From Callaeas wilsoni (taxonomy: Eukaryota > Chordata > Aves > Passeriformes > Callaeidae): DNA of 64,000 nucleotides. The DNA is taken from positions 124,001-188,000 of the forward strand of contig VWPU01005268.1 in assembly GCA_013398955.1 (NCBI GenBank), given 5' to 3'. A program made the position numbers and the translations under genes. The notes under the pieces were generated by a model that did not search any database, was not told where the DNA came from, and was given only the letters and a program-made list of their open reading frames with translations. Positions 49,701 to 61,591 of this stretch are shown one piece after another. How positions within the stretch are numbered: position 1 is the first letter of the stretch; every line of letters begins with the position of its first letter.

Positions 49701-52700
49701 GCTGAGAGATGAAAATGTAAAAGCTGGTTTAAGCAGAAGAATAATTTAGTGGAAGGGAACTCCTATTGCACCAAATTAAGTTTTGGCATTTACCAAGTTC
49801 CACTTTCTGTGCATATAGGCGGGATTATCCAAAGGAACAAGGGTGTGATTCTCTTTCCACTCAAATCATGGCAAAGAAGTCCAAGTTGAATCCATCAGCA
49901 GCATATTCAGACCAGTTTCCAGCATTTTGGAAAATCCTCCCCCTTCCCAACCCACCCAGAAAGTGGACATAAATAAATAAACTTCCACCATCTTGTGTTC
50001 TGGAAGCAACATCCACAAGTTGCAGTTTGTGCAGCTCTGTCAAGTTAAAGATGCTGCGAGTTTCTTTTTAAATACAAACAATATTTCTGAAGTTAGTTCT
50101 TTCAAACATTCACTTTGATTTGATAAATTATATTAGATACAATTTGCCTCAGCAGCGTTTTAAAGCATGACAGCTAGAGCACGAGCAGGTCATTTTTACA
50201 TAGAGCATACAATCTCCTCAGTTGTGTAGACAGCCTAGATTATGTATGCAGGCCCACACTCCCCGAGATAACAAAATTACCCGGCTTGCACTCCAAGCCA
50301 GTCAGAAACTGTGGAGTCGCAGATAGCAAAGTCAAGCCCGAGCCAATCAGTCCTGCTAAGCAGCTGCTATCTCAGTTGCTTATTAGTTCACCAGTACACT
50401 GGCCACGACCAAAGGCTTCAGATGGGCTACAGCATGCACAGGACAAAACTGCCTCTGCTTTCAAATACTGCAGAAACGCAACCATGAATGAACTATCAAA
50501 GGGTGGAGGTAGGAGAGAAACCTCTTTTAAATTTACTCAAAACATTATTTTGTGAACACTGAAGAGAAAATCCTTACTCTTGAATACCGTATAATAACAG
50601 AATCACGCTGTTTGCTGGCAGAATGCTAAGTTTCATTTTCAGCAGAAAAAAAAATTGTATAATAATTTTTCCTGATTTAGATGGGGCTTAGGTCAACCTT
50701 AGCTACATACAAATGAATGTTTTGTTCAAATTACAGGGTAATTTTAATTAGGACACCCTGCTAGACATCCTGTTGTTCTATTTAATGGACTTTCTCAATT
50801 ATGAGAAGAAACACCTCCCCACCCGCCTGCAACTTCAAGTAAAAATTATGCTGAATAAATACACAAAGACAAAAATTATTACTCTGTATTAGATCTTTTT
50901 ATTTCTGTTAATCTTTATTTGGCAACTGCTGTATCAAAAGGGCAGAGTTCAGAATCCCACACCCATTAAACACCTGTTTAAAAACCACTTGAAGCACCGG
51001 AACCAGCCAAATATGTCCCAATTAAGCAGAAACATTGGCACTGCTGTCTCGGATAAGGAACACCCATTGCCATTTGCTCTCATTAGGTTAAACGGGTTTC
51101 TTGGGACATAGCTGAATTCCTGATTATGTGCATTGCAAATGGATGGAGAACACCAGGACAATAAAATTTAATTCAGCGTAGCCTTCTGTCCAGTTGTCGA
51201 GCACGGAATTTTGGGAAAAGCAAAAACTGAAGCTTTGGGAAGTGGACAAGAGTTATGTGCCATAAGTACGTATGAGACAGCTCATACTTCTTTCAAGAAA
51301 CTGCCTGGTCAATGTAACAGAAAGAATTGGGTTGGGATTTCCTCTTGAAAATGCTCTCAGATTTAGAGCCCATTTCATTTTTGTTAGCATCTCCTCCTCT
51401 GTACTTTGCATTAGTTTGATTCGCTTACACAGTTTTATTTCTTAGTTAGAAGTATAATACGGTATCTTTTTATATTCACTTTAGTGTTAAATTGGTCACC
51501 AATTTCTTAATTTTGTTAAGTTCATGATGCAGTGATGGAACGCAAAGCCCAGACAATAAAAGCTTTGTTTGTAAATCAGACACCGTACTGCAAATTTTCC
51601 AAATATTTTTGTCAACTTAAATAAGTAAAGGCTGTTCTGGAGAGCCTTTTTTTTGCCGACCGCATGGCAAACAGAAGAATCTTGCCTGTCACTCATTTAA
51701 CCTCTTGACCCCTGTCAAGGATGTGGACATGCTTGCCAGTAAGTGACAAGTCAAGTGGTCTTTTACCAAATACTCAACAATACATTTCAGGGTGGTGCCA
51801 CTAGACAGAATCAGAGTAGAGTGGTAGTGATTAAAAAGCATGTTTGAAATGGTTCTAATATCCATGCTCAATCCTCTATAATCCCACTTCATTATCAATT
51901 TATTAAGTTCCTTTGTTGTTCTTTCTGTCACCCTCCTGTGCTAGTTACTAATATATCTCTAGTTTGAAAAGGTCTGTACTCCATGGGCACAAAAAGTTAG
52001 CATGCTTCACATAAAATCGATCAGTTACCTGTATCCAAGTAAGGGATGTACAGTCTCTGAATGGATACCTTCAAATTAAATGTATAAAAAGCATGGTTCA
52101 GCACAATAAGCACCACTTCGTTCGCAACTCACTCATCAGGACGCTAGCAGACTGAAAAGAACATCTACATATTTTTCTCTTCGCTTACGCCAGATAGACT
52201 TCTTGAGAACATAAATCCCGTTGGTTTTCTACTACCTCTTGTACTTAGTGTAAAATTCACAATTATTTAGTGCCTGCATTTCTAAAGTAAATGTTAGTAC
52301 ATGAAAAAAAAGCATTCTAGAAATAAAATGCATCAGCTAGCACTTGCTGCTGACCTAAAACTATATTTATTTTCAAGACAACCATACGAGTGGCAGATGC
52401 TTTCGTGTTCTGGCTGGCTACAAATGGCACTAAGAAATCCTAAGATAGACACCTGCATACTTACTCTTTGCTTGTTTCACCCCACACCCCCAAGTATTTT
52501 TGCATACAAACAACATTTTCTAATTTGCTATTGCTATTTATGTAGACATCCATGGATGCTATGTTCATTGTGGTCTCAAGAACAGTATCCCTTCCATAAT
52601 CCTACTGATCTAATCAAAGGATGCTAGGTACTCAAAACATCTGAAAAAGACAAAATATTCCATACTTAATCCCCATTATTTAATTCACAAAAAGTGTCAC

Positions 52701-53709
52701 TTATAGCGAAAATGTTTTAAAACAGTATCTCTAAAAAATGAGAGTGACAGTCCTTGGCCATTTCTCAACTTAAGCCTTAGTAGCTTCCCCTCTTAGAACT
52801 GGGGGCTGACATTTTATTCAGTAGATGATATCTGCAGCTGCAACGCTTCCAGACTACAAAGAGTAGCAAAAGCTATCATTACAAATGGATGTTTTTATTG
52901 GAAGACATTTTGAGACTAACCAAAAGGGAGTAGGAAAGACAGAGTGTAGGCTGGAAGAAAACAAAGTAAGTCCACAAACAAACAAAACACTACAAATCAC
53001 AACAGGATAAGAGAAAAATCAAGTGGTGACATAAGCTTACTGGATCAGTAAAAGCAATTCTGTCTTGATTGGAATTCCATTTTTCTTTTTTCCTTTGTAG
53101 TTCCATCAGACAACTATTAAAATGTTTAGCTGCACCACTTTCACACTTACAAGTTATACAAGGTAGTTTATCAGAGTATTTAAGTACACAATGCAAATTA
53201 AAAGGTAAAACCAGGAGTATTTTGTACTGTTAAAACAAATAAATAAAGGGAAACCTCCTGTATACTGCAAAAAATCCAAATCCAATTAATTCTATATGTT
53301 TAAACTGGCATTTAACTTTCACTGAATTGAAATTGTATTTTGCACCCCACAGAACTTGACTTCAGTAATACCCTTCAAATATCTGAGCTCAAAAAACCAC
53401 AGAGAGCTGTGGATTAGCACATGTGCTGGAGAAGAGATGGAATATTCCATGGGAGGAGAGACTTTGCCTACATCCCAAATACCTACAGACAAATCAAAAC
53501 CTTTCACAATGTGATACAAATGCAAGATATAGATTAAAAGGAGAGAAAGAAAGAAACCGCTTCAGAGCCTGGAACACTTTGTGGAATTGACTTTTAATTA
53601 CCCCAAATAGCAATTTTTAAAGCTACTGCAGGAGGCAATGAAGTCCCATAGATCAGCTGAGGACAAGACTCTCTCAACCCTAGAAATAAGTGGTAGTACT
53701 CAAAAAATG

Positions 53710-53737
53710 AGGAGAGAGAGAGAGAGAGACAGAGAGC
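53710..53737. repeat. (GA)n microsatellite
   Basis: About nine GA units, then GACAGAGAG. Simple repeat on a purine-only strand. Confidence 0.93.
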
Positions 53738-56570
53738 AAAAGAGCAAGAAGTGAGGCGTGGGGCTAACACCAAGGATGAAAACAGCTGGAATTAAAAATC
53801 CAGATACATCCTTTATCTCTGGCGCACGGAAGGACAACATAAAAGGGAGGCACATAAACTTTATGCACAAACTAAGAGGAAGTCAGTGGAGGGATATATT
53901 AAAAAAATTAATGTTGCAATATGCCATCTTGTAATATTACATTGAAAACCACACCACTGTGTGTTGTTACTGTATTTGGCCAAGTGCACTACTGTGTTTA
54001 ATTTGAACTTTGATTACAATAAATCACACGATACAGAGAGGCAACCAAGTGACTCATGGTCCCTTCTGAAATCTTACCATATTAAAAGTTTGACTGTAGT
54101 AGGAACACAGTAACCAAAATCTATGAATGCTACAGCAGAGGAAGGGAGCAGAAGTATTGAACAGAACCTCCCAGGACTCCTCGGTCATTTGTTACACACG
54201 AACAGTAACTTTGCCGTGCCAGCAGTGAGGCTGTTAGAGCAGCAGATAAATTTGGTGCTGCCTGCATCAGACACAGCAAACCACGGGCTGCCCAATTTTC
54301 TAAGGAGGGCACAGACGCTCTGCACACCTGAGCACGATTAAGTCTCAGTGCTTATGAAGAAGAGAGTCAGTGTTGGCAGTGCACTGGCTTGAAGGGGAGG
54401 GAGGCAGTTGGAGGGAAAGCATAAACCTGTTTCTGCTCACGACCAACAACATTATTGCAGGCACCAGTAATGAGGTGGCTGTGCTAGAAGGGGAAAGGGA
54501 TACAGGAGCTGGAGTGCTTTATCAGCTCCAAGACCAATGCTGGTTTTGGCACTATTTTCACTCTAGTGAGTTACAAACAACAAAAAAAACCAACCAAGCA
54601 GGTGCTAGCAATCTGAGAGACCACATGCCAGCTACAGCTGCTTCAAACTGATTCAATTACATCTGCCTGAATAGTCCCAGGACATTGAATCCACTGAAGG
54701 GAACCACAGGTCTAAGGGAGAACCAGTACTCTGGGTTCTTAACACTCCATTAATTTAAAGTGGAAGCCCTCCCATCTGAAATTAGAGGAGGGTATTCAGA
54801 TAGGGTCTGAACCATATGATCACACTCAGACCAGGACAAGATGGAAGACGGCATATTCATGACACTGGGATACACAGTAAAAGCCCATTAGAAATAATGC
54901 CTCAAAATTCTCCCGAAGCAGTCCGACTGCACTGCCGTGTTTCCCAAAACACTGGGTGCAGTACATTTGCTTGAACATGCTCTTGGGATTGGGACTTCAC
55001 TCCAAACCTTGTTTGTACAAAAAGGGGCCAAGCAGCTGGGAAATTCTGGAGTGTAGTGTGTCCTCATTAGCTTCCATCTGCCATCAGAACTCAGCTCATG
55101 GCAAGTTTGGCTAAGTCCTGGTGTTCTCAGGTCCAAATCTGGGTCAGTTTTAATTACACTATACAGAATTCAGTGTGCAGTTTTTTAAATCCTTATTATA
55201 CAGCGCAGAAGAACGGGCAGCTCTCCAACTAATCAATTTTTTAAAAGTACATATATAAAAATTTTAAACCAGGCTAGACAGACAGTGGGTGGAAGAGAAA
55301 AAAAATGTATAAGCGAGTACAGGGGTTAGTTAAGAGAACTGTTAGCAAAAGTGGGTCACCAGCAAGTTCTGCTTTAAAACTTCAAAGGAAGAGGAAAAAG
55401 GAAAAAAATTCTTCATTTTTTAAGACACTGAAACTGATGTGCAAGATGTATACAATTCATACTGCTTTTAGAATCAGTATGGGTTACACGCAATAATACT
55501 GCAGCCAGATTTTTATGAAGAGGAAGATGGATTGTCTTGTGGCTACAGGACCATAACAGGCACTGGCTGACCTATTCCCATACCTTTTAGCTGTCTTATT
55601 GCCAGGGTTGGGAAAGTCCTTTTCCCCAAGGGCAAAGCCTTTAGCCCACAGGTACAGAAAAGGTGTGGTGGTTAGAAGTACAGTTCAATGGGATTCTTGA
55701 AGGTGACAGGGAAATGCAGGATGTTAGTCTAAATCCTTACCTAATTAATGTGTTTTGGACTACTTCGACTGCTATTTATTTCCTCTTTTTCTATGCCATC
55801 AAATAGCCATCAGCCAGGTCAGGACTTGAAAAGAGTTTTGCTTGCCAGGTTGCTGGCAAACAAAATTATAGAGGCACAGATAGCTGCCTGTTTTTCACTG
55901 AACAGACACTTGGGATAGGATAGCACGCCAAATCTTATCTATGTAAATTGGGCTAAAATCTACTCTCAAAGTCAACAACCAGAATCTGCCCTGTTTAGAA
56001 TCTTTGTCTGATACAAGGGAGCAAGTAGAAGTCTTCAGTGACAGCTACTGACATAAAGGTAGCTCAGAAATGGAGAGGGATGATCAAGGAGCAGAGTAAA
56101 TAGCAATGAAATGATAGATGCTTGTTAGAGGAGCATAATATTCTGCCATCTCCTTACACAAAAACTACACCTTCAAAGATTTCCAAGGTTTTTTTAACCA
56201 TTTCTATGAAAAACTCCTGTTAAAAGAAAGACACCCCTCCAGGCACCTTGTTAGCATTGTCATAGTTTTCATTTCAGAATTTCAACATAGCAGAAACATG
56301 ACATAATCCTGCACTCTCCCTTGTACTTCTTCACTTGGTGGCTAATCCATACATCCCCAGCTGCCGGATGAACCTAGCACATTCTGACACAGCATGAAAT
56401 GCACTACCAACTATTTCAGGATCAACAAAAGCTACAAGGCTGGAGTAACCACTCAGTGCTCTTTATTTGAAAGGAAGCCTTTTCTTTACAGTAACCTCCC
56501 TCTCTCAGATACAGCTCCTCATATACCAAAATCCATACATTCAACATATTACACAACAATCTGAGCAGAA

Positions 56571-56630
56571 ATAAAAAAACAAAACCAAACAACCAAATAA
56601 AAACAAACCAAAAAACCCCACAACCTCACC
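56571..56630. repeat. A/C-only low-complexity tract
   Basis: Sixty bases made almost wholly of A and C, in words such as AAAAC, CCAAA and AACAACC, with only two T near the start and middle. Low-complexity DNA, not an ordered tandem array. Confidence 0.85.
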
Positions 56631-59530
56631 ACAGAAATATCAAAATCTTACATACCCTCAACTTCTCCATTTCAGTATCTAGTTCTCAAATGGAGGAGGT
56701 TGTTTTATCCATACCACCTGACTGGTCTCAAATTCTATCCCCAACTGGGCCCACTTGCATTAATTAGGACAATTAGCTTCATCGTCTCCAACTAATTGTC
56801 AATTTAGTTAAGCTTGGATTAAAAAAAAAGCAAGCTGAAGCCACAAACAGACTGGGCAAGGTAATCTTCAAGTACTGAAGAAGAAAATTACCCCATGCAA
56901 ATCTGTTTTCTTAGGGTGTGGTTTCTTAGCAGAACTTTTTGCCAGGAAGTTTCAATGCAGATCAGTAACAGAACAAAAGGAGCAGGAGAACGATAACACA
57001 GCAAACACCAGTAAATTTAGTCGAGATAGTATCATTGTAACAGAACAATCACCTTCTGTAACAGAAGTGAAATTTCAGTGCTGGGAGGTGGACTACTCTC
57101 TCTTTTAAAGCGCTGTTACTGAAGTTAGGCATGTCTGATGGAGTATTTGAAGACATGACCCACCAGTGACTAGGCAGAAGAGGCAAGCTGTCAACCATAC
57201 ACGAAGAAGAGTGGAGTAACAATGCTATCGAATGCTGCACATCCTCTGAAACACTGACAAGGAAACTCAGTGATGGAACAGAGTGGCTACTTGGGAAGCC
57301 CAGGATGAGAGGACTCTGTAGCTTGGAAGGAAAGTTCACCTTCTAATTAATTTTTTAGTTTTATATCATGTATTGATGTAGCTTTATTAGATAATTTTAC
57401 ATTCCTCTTTCTATGGCCTCTCTTCCTTTTCCTCTTACTCCGTTTGACATGCATTAGAATAAACCAAGCCAGAAGGTAAAATCAAAGATGGCTAGCACTG
57501 TATCCAAGTGCTAAGGTGAGCTTCTTCTAGGCTCTGAGCAAACTTGAGGACCACAAATATGACAACAGGTATCACTCACTACCTGCTGCAATGGTGGAAC
57601 CACCAGAGTAGAAGGAACACTATCCTTTTAAGTGTCTTTACATATCAGTGTCTAGACACGTGGAAGATGCGGTGTTGGGAACAAGCTCTCTGTCGCCTCC
57701 CTCCCAAAACAAACAGCAAAAAATCCACCACTAACAACAACAAAACCCAAGAAGATGGGAGACTACAGGGTGAAAGGAGAGGTTCTGCCCATGCTCACAA
57801 CCCTAGAGGCAGACTTCTTTCTTTTCCTTCCTCCCTCTAAAATCATGTTTGGATGTGATCCAAGTTAAAGCCACTGTAACTCTTCTGTCTTCAACTTATA
57901 ATGCAGCCACTTCCGACTTGTCTATTGTCACACTGACTGGTTCAAGATGTATCTGCTGGCCTCAAAGTCTCACCAGGGAGCCTATGGAAGAGGAGATTGT
58001 CTGGTATTTCCCGAACAATCCACGCTGTTCTTGCATAGCAAGGCTCCCAGTGAAGCACATCTTCTTTCTACAATTCTATTCATGAGGAAGCAGTGAAAGA
58101 TGTGTCATGGCATATGAATGCAGATATCATCTATAGCAACAAAGCAAGGATGCCATTCTGAGACAGGGGACATTTTATTTTGCAGTCTGTTAGCACTTGG
58201 GGATGTTAAAAACATAGTAATTTACACAATGAATTAAAACACGGTGGTCACAAGTTAGAAATTAAAGAGAGAATCTTGTCATCTCACTTAATCCTATTTT
58301 TGGGGTCTGTCCTTTCTACTGCATCAGCTGGAATACCTGAGACAACACTATGATTTATAAACAGAGTAAGTCTCTCAACTTTATTGTACTTGGCTGCAAG
58401 AGCTTTAAGTCATATCCTTAACATTTGAATGCCATTTTTCTATTGCACTTTATTTTTGAGTAGGTGTTTTTGGCGCTATACAGTTTATGTATAATGAAGC
58501 AGTACATAAGAAAATGCAACACCTATTCTCATGTGTTTCATAAACATCCAGCCCCTGACTTGTGTGTGTGCTGTGCAGCACAGTTGTTATTGCCAGCTAA
58601 CATGTTCTAAACTGACAGAATAAGTCCTACAGATCTCATTTTTTTGAATTTTAAAAATGGTGGAGCCATATTAAGAGGAATTTGCCAAATTACCTGCAGA
58701 GAAGGAGGAAACCTGCAATTTTCTCACTGCAGTGATGAGATGGTATCAAGAACAGTGCTAAACAAGGCCAACCAAAGAGACCACAAATATTTTCCTAAAG
58801 AATAATACTCTTGTATATTGCTCTTGAATAAAAACTGAGAGTTCCCTCGAAAGTGATGTCAATTTGCACGTTTTTAGTCCTCCCTGCATGACAGAAGACA
58901 GCAAAAACAGCACACAGACCTAAACACATATCTCAGTTTATTCCCTTCAATGATTTGATAGCCAAACTAACGTCAGAAGATGAATTCACAAGGCCCTTTA
59001 TGACAAGACAGATTATAAACCAATTTTACGACAGAAAAGGAAATGACAACAGAAAAAAAGGGACGACCATGAAAAGAAAGTTTACAATATAACTGCTTTT
59101 GTATAGCAATATGAGATAAACACCAATTATCACAATTTTCTAGATGAGGAAACAAAAAGCTCTGATCACAAAATAAATCAAGGGACTCATGCTGAATGTA
59201 CATGATTATGTCATACTCTGGTTTCTGTTAATTTTATCACATTTACCCTCGGTACCTGACAATAATATGCTTTCTATATTCAGATAAAGAAGACAACAAC
59301 AGGTAAGCACTGAAGCATGCATTTGGAGCACAGTTCAAATGAAAACCTACCATGCCCACATCACATCCCTCCGCAGAGCAGCAGACAGGCTCAGAAGTAT
59401 GTCCCTGCCTCTAGCCAGGGCAGTTACCCACTGTACCTGTGGGCGGGACAAATGAGAAGTCTTGCTGCCTTGCACTAAATCTTTCCAGTTGCTGGCAAAA
59501 CACTGGTCAGGCATTTTCTGAGCAAGTGGT

Positions 59531-59580
59531 TATATATGTTATACATACATACATGTACATATATATATATATATATATGT
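59531..59580. repeat. (TA)n/(TACA)n compound microsatellite
   Basis: A short TATATATG start, then three ATAC units, then about eleven AT pairs to about 59578. Likely polymorphic. Confidence 0.93.
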
Positions 59581-61369
59581 TAGATTATCTTTTCATTAAG
59601 TGTGGTCCTTGATAGGCTTTTTTTTCATGAGTGTATCTAATTTCCTTAGTAGGCAGACTTCCTTCTGCTTATTCTTCATCTTGGGATAATGACTTTCATT
59701 GTCAATATTAGCATTGTGTGTCTAAAGGAGATTTTCTGGAGCTGCAGAAAAGAGATCAGTCTATAGATCACTCCTTCTTAGTTAAAACTGCATCGAGTGT
59801 AAACAGATCTCAAGACAATGGCAGATCTGTTCCCATCTCACGATGTAGATTTCAACAGATTGTAAAGATGTTGTAGCTTTGTGGTTTGTTTAACTAGATT
59901 TATCACACACTAACTCCTTTTACAAGAGCAAAGAGATGCTTTATTGAGCCAAGAGGCACAAACTGAGTAGGTATGAAGATGAAATGGTCTGAATTTGCCA
60001 GTCAAACAGTGTGACTGCATCTGCTGCTTGGATGCTGTCTAAATAGGCCAAGATCAAGGTTGTAAGGATTGATTTGATCCTGATCCCTCAAAGTAAACAA
60101 GACCCAGAAATAAAAGCTCATAATAAAATTTAAAATTATCCAGTGAAGTCACCTTGTATTTCCCCACTGTAATGCACATATAATGTATGCATGCGTCTGT
60201 GTGCACACTTTCACATTCATCTTATCCCCTTCATTTCTATGTTCCACCATTGCAAATACACTCTGAAAGAACAAAAGTGCAGGACGAAAATAGCACCCAT
60301 TGGAGCAGAGGACCTATGTGCCACCGTTCTCCTTTTCTAATCAGAAAGCACCGATTCATACCTCCTTGCCTCACCTCCCTGCCCCTTCACCAAAGAGGAA
60401 CTCACCTTACATCCCTATAATGCTTTCCTTGGCCAAGTCTGCAACCCCAGGCAACCCAGCCTCGACTGCAGGCAGCAAAGGCAGCGAGCTCAGCTCAGAG
60501 TTTGACATGCTTGGTGCATGTCACATAACACAAGCAACCTGCTAACGAGCTGCTATGTGCTCTCTCAAAGTCACAGCTGCCAGCAACAATTGAGCAAGTG
60601 CAGCCTAGCTTTTCAGGATTCCTGCCTGTTGCCCAGGAACCACACAAAGCACTGGAGATTTTAAACAGGTGCAAACAGTGCTTTTCTCCCATGTCAGGCT
60701 GCACAGCCTCTGCAACAGCAACACAAGAAGAACCAGAAAGAAGGAAATGAACTTCCAAAATGTGATCAGAGTTCCTACTGATAATGCAACACTTTGATGA
60801 CAAACCTGTGAAAAACAGGTTGTACATAGCACTATAAGCAGAAGCAGGAAGGCTTGGTCAGGCTTGCCTTCATGAAACCTGCTTTTCCCAGAAATATGCA
60901 ACTGTATTATAATTCTGGTTACACATTTTTCTAAATTTGTCAGTGTTTCTCACCTGCAAAATATTTTGTTAATGTAAGAGGTAACGTTTCTGAACAAGCA
61001 ATGATTCAGAACATGTAATGAGCACCAAAAATAAATGAAAAGGGTGTATTTTAAAGCTTACTTTTATAACAATTCAATAGCTGCACAGGAATTTTTAATG
61101 CACAAAACTGTCTTTCAAATAAGTGTCTTAAAAAGAGTAATACAAATCATGTACATTATCTAATTGTGTGTATGTACAGAAATTCTACATGTACCATCTG
61201 TTTACAGCTCATTGCTTAACATTATAACCTTGTACATACCCAGCTCAGTGCATAGGTGGTACCGTAGGTAAACACAAATTGTATCTCCTGAACTGAAAAT
61301 CTGTGAGTCAACTTTTAACAGGCTCATTAGAAAAGAGAGCACTAACTCCAGAATGGTTTGTTTTGTCAA

Positions 61370-61560
61370 TATTGCCTACACTGTGTTAAGGTCATCAGTA
61401 CGAGTTTGTTATTAGCCGTGTTCTCACACTGGTAATCAGGCAAATTCCTGTTAATTTCAGGCAGAATCTTGCCTGAATTGGAAGGGAGCAGGATCTGGTT
61501 AAGGCCATTAACCAGATGGCCACTGAGATGTGGTGTTCTCATGTTGTGATCAGCTGCTCT
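61370..61560. promoter_or_regulatory. Structured non-coding block with clustered inverted repeats
   Basis: Two perfect inverted repeats lie within 62 bp. TTCAGGCA/TGCCTGAA has a 6-nt spacer (61456-61477). ATCTGGTTAA/TTAACCAGAT has a 5-nt spacer (61493-61517). TCAGGCA also occurs upstream near 61437, so the two TCAGGCA words form a diverged direct repeat of about 16 bp. No open frame or known repeat explains them. The block could be a regulatory element with paired dimer sites, or an ancient palindrome-bearing transposon end. Both are inferences. Confidence 0.3.
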
Positions 61561-61567
61561 ACCTGCT

Positions 61568-61591
61568 ACTCACAAGCCCACTCACAAGCCC
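61568..61591. repeat. Two-copy 12-bp tandem
   Basis: ACTCACAAGCCC occurs twice head to tail, followed by a partial third copy (AGGCACAAG). It sits just downstream of the inverted-repeat cluster. Confidence 0.85.

Larger units (their letters stand above)
43170..50150. other. Unique AT-rich sequence, no gene seen
   Basis: About 7 kb with no supportable exon. The 128-codon minus-strand frame at 43353-43739 and the 115-codon plus-strand frame at 46494-46841 (which ends beyond a 23-A tract) have no recognisable domain. The microsatellite at 44797-44832 and poly(A) at 46768-46790 are listed separately. Confidence 0.55.
50150..61370. other. Unique AT-rich sequence, no gene seen
   Basis: About 11 kb without a supportable exon. 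A slightly GC-richer patch at 50270-50480 contains a CCAATCAG (50343-50350), which matches the NF-Y consensus, and a CAGCTG E-box. No coding first exon or CpG enrichment accompanies it. A complex stretch at 50880-51170 may also be worth alignment. Simple repeats at 53710, 56571 and 59531 are listed separately. Confidence 0.5.

Noticed and set aside
54123..54651. Two neighbouring plus-strand frames of 72 and 93 codons suggesting a small gene
   Set aside because: Different frames, no splice sites or domain, and lengths expected by chance.
59105..59185. MIR-like phrase (TAGATGAGGAAACAAAAAG)
   Set aside because: Only one short phrase fits, and the expected core before and after it is missing. 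Too weak to call.
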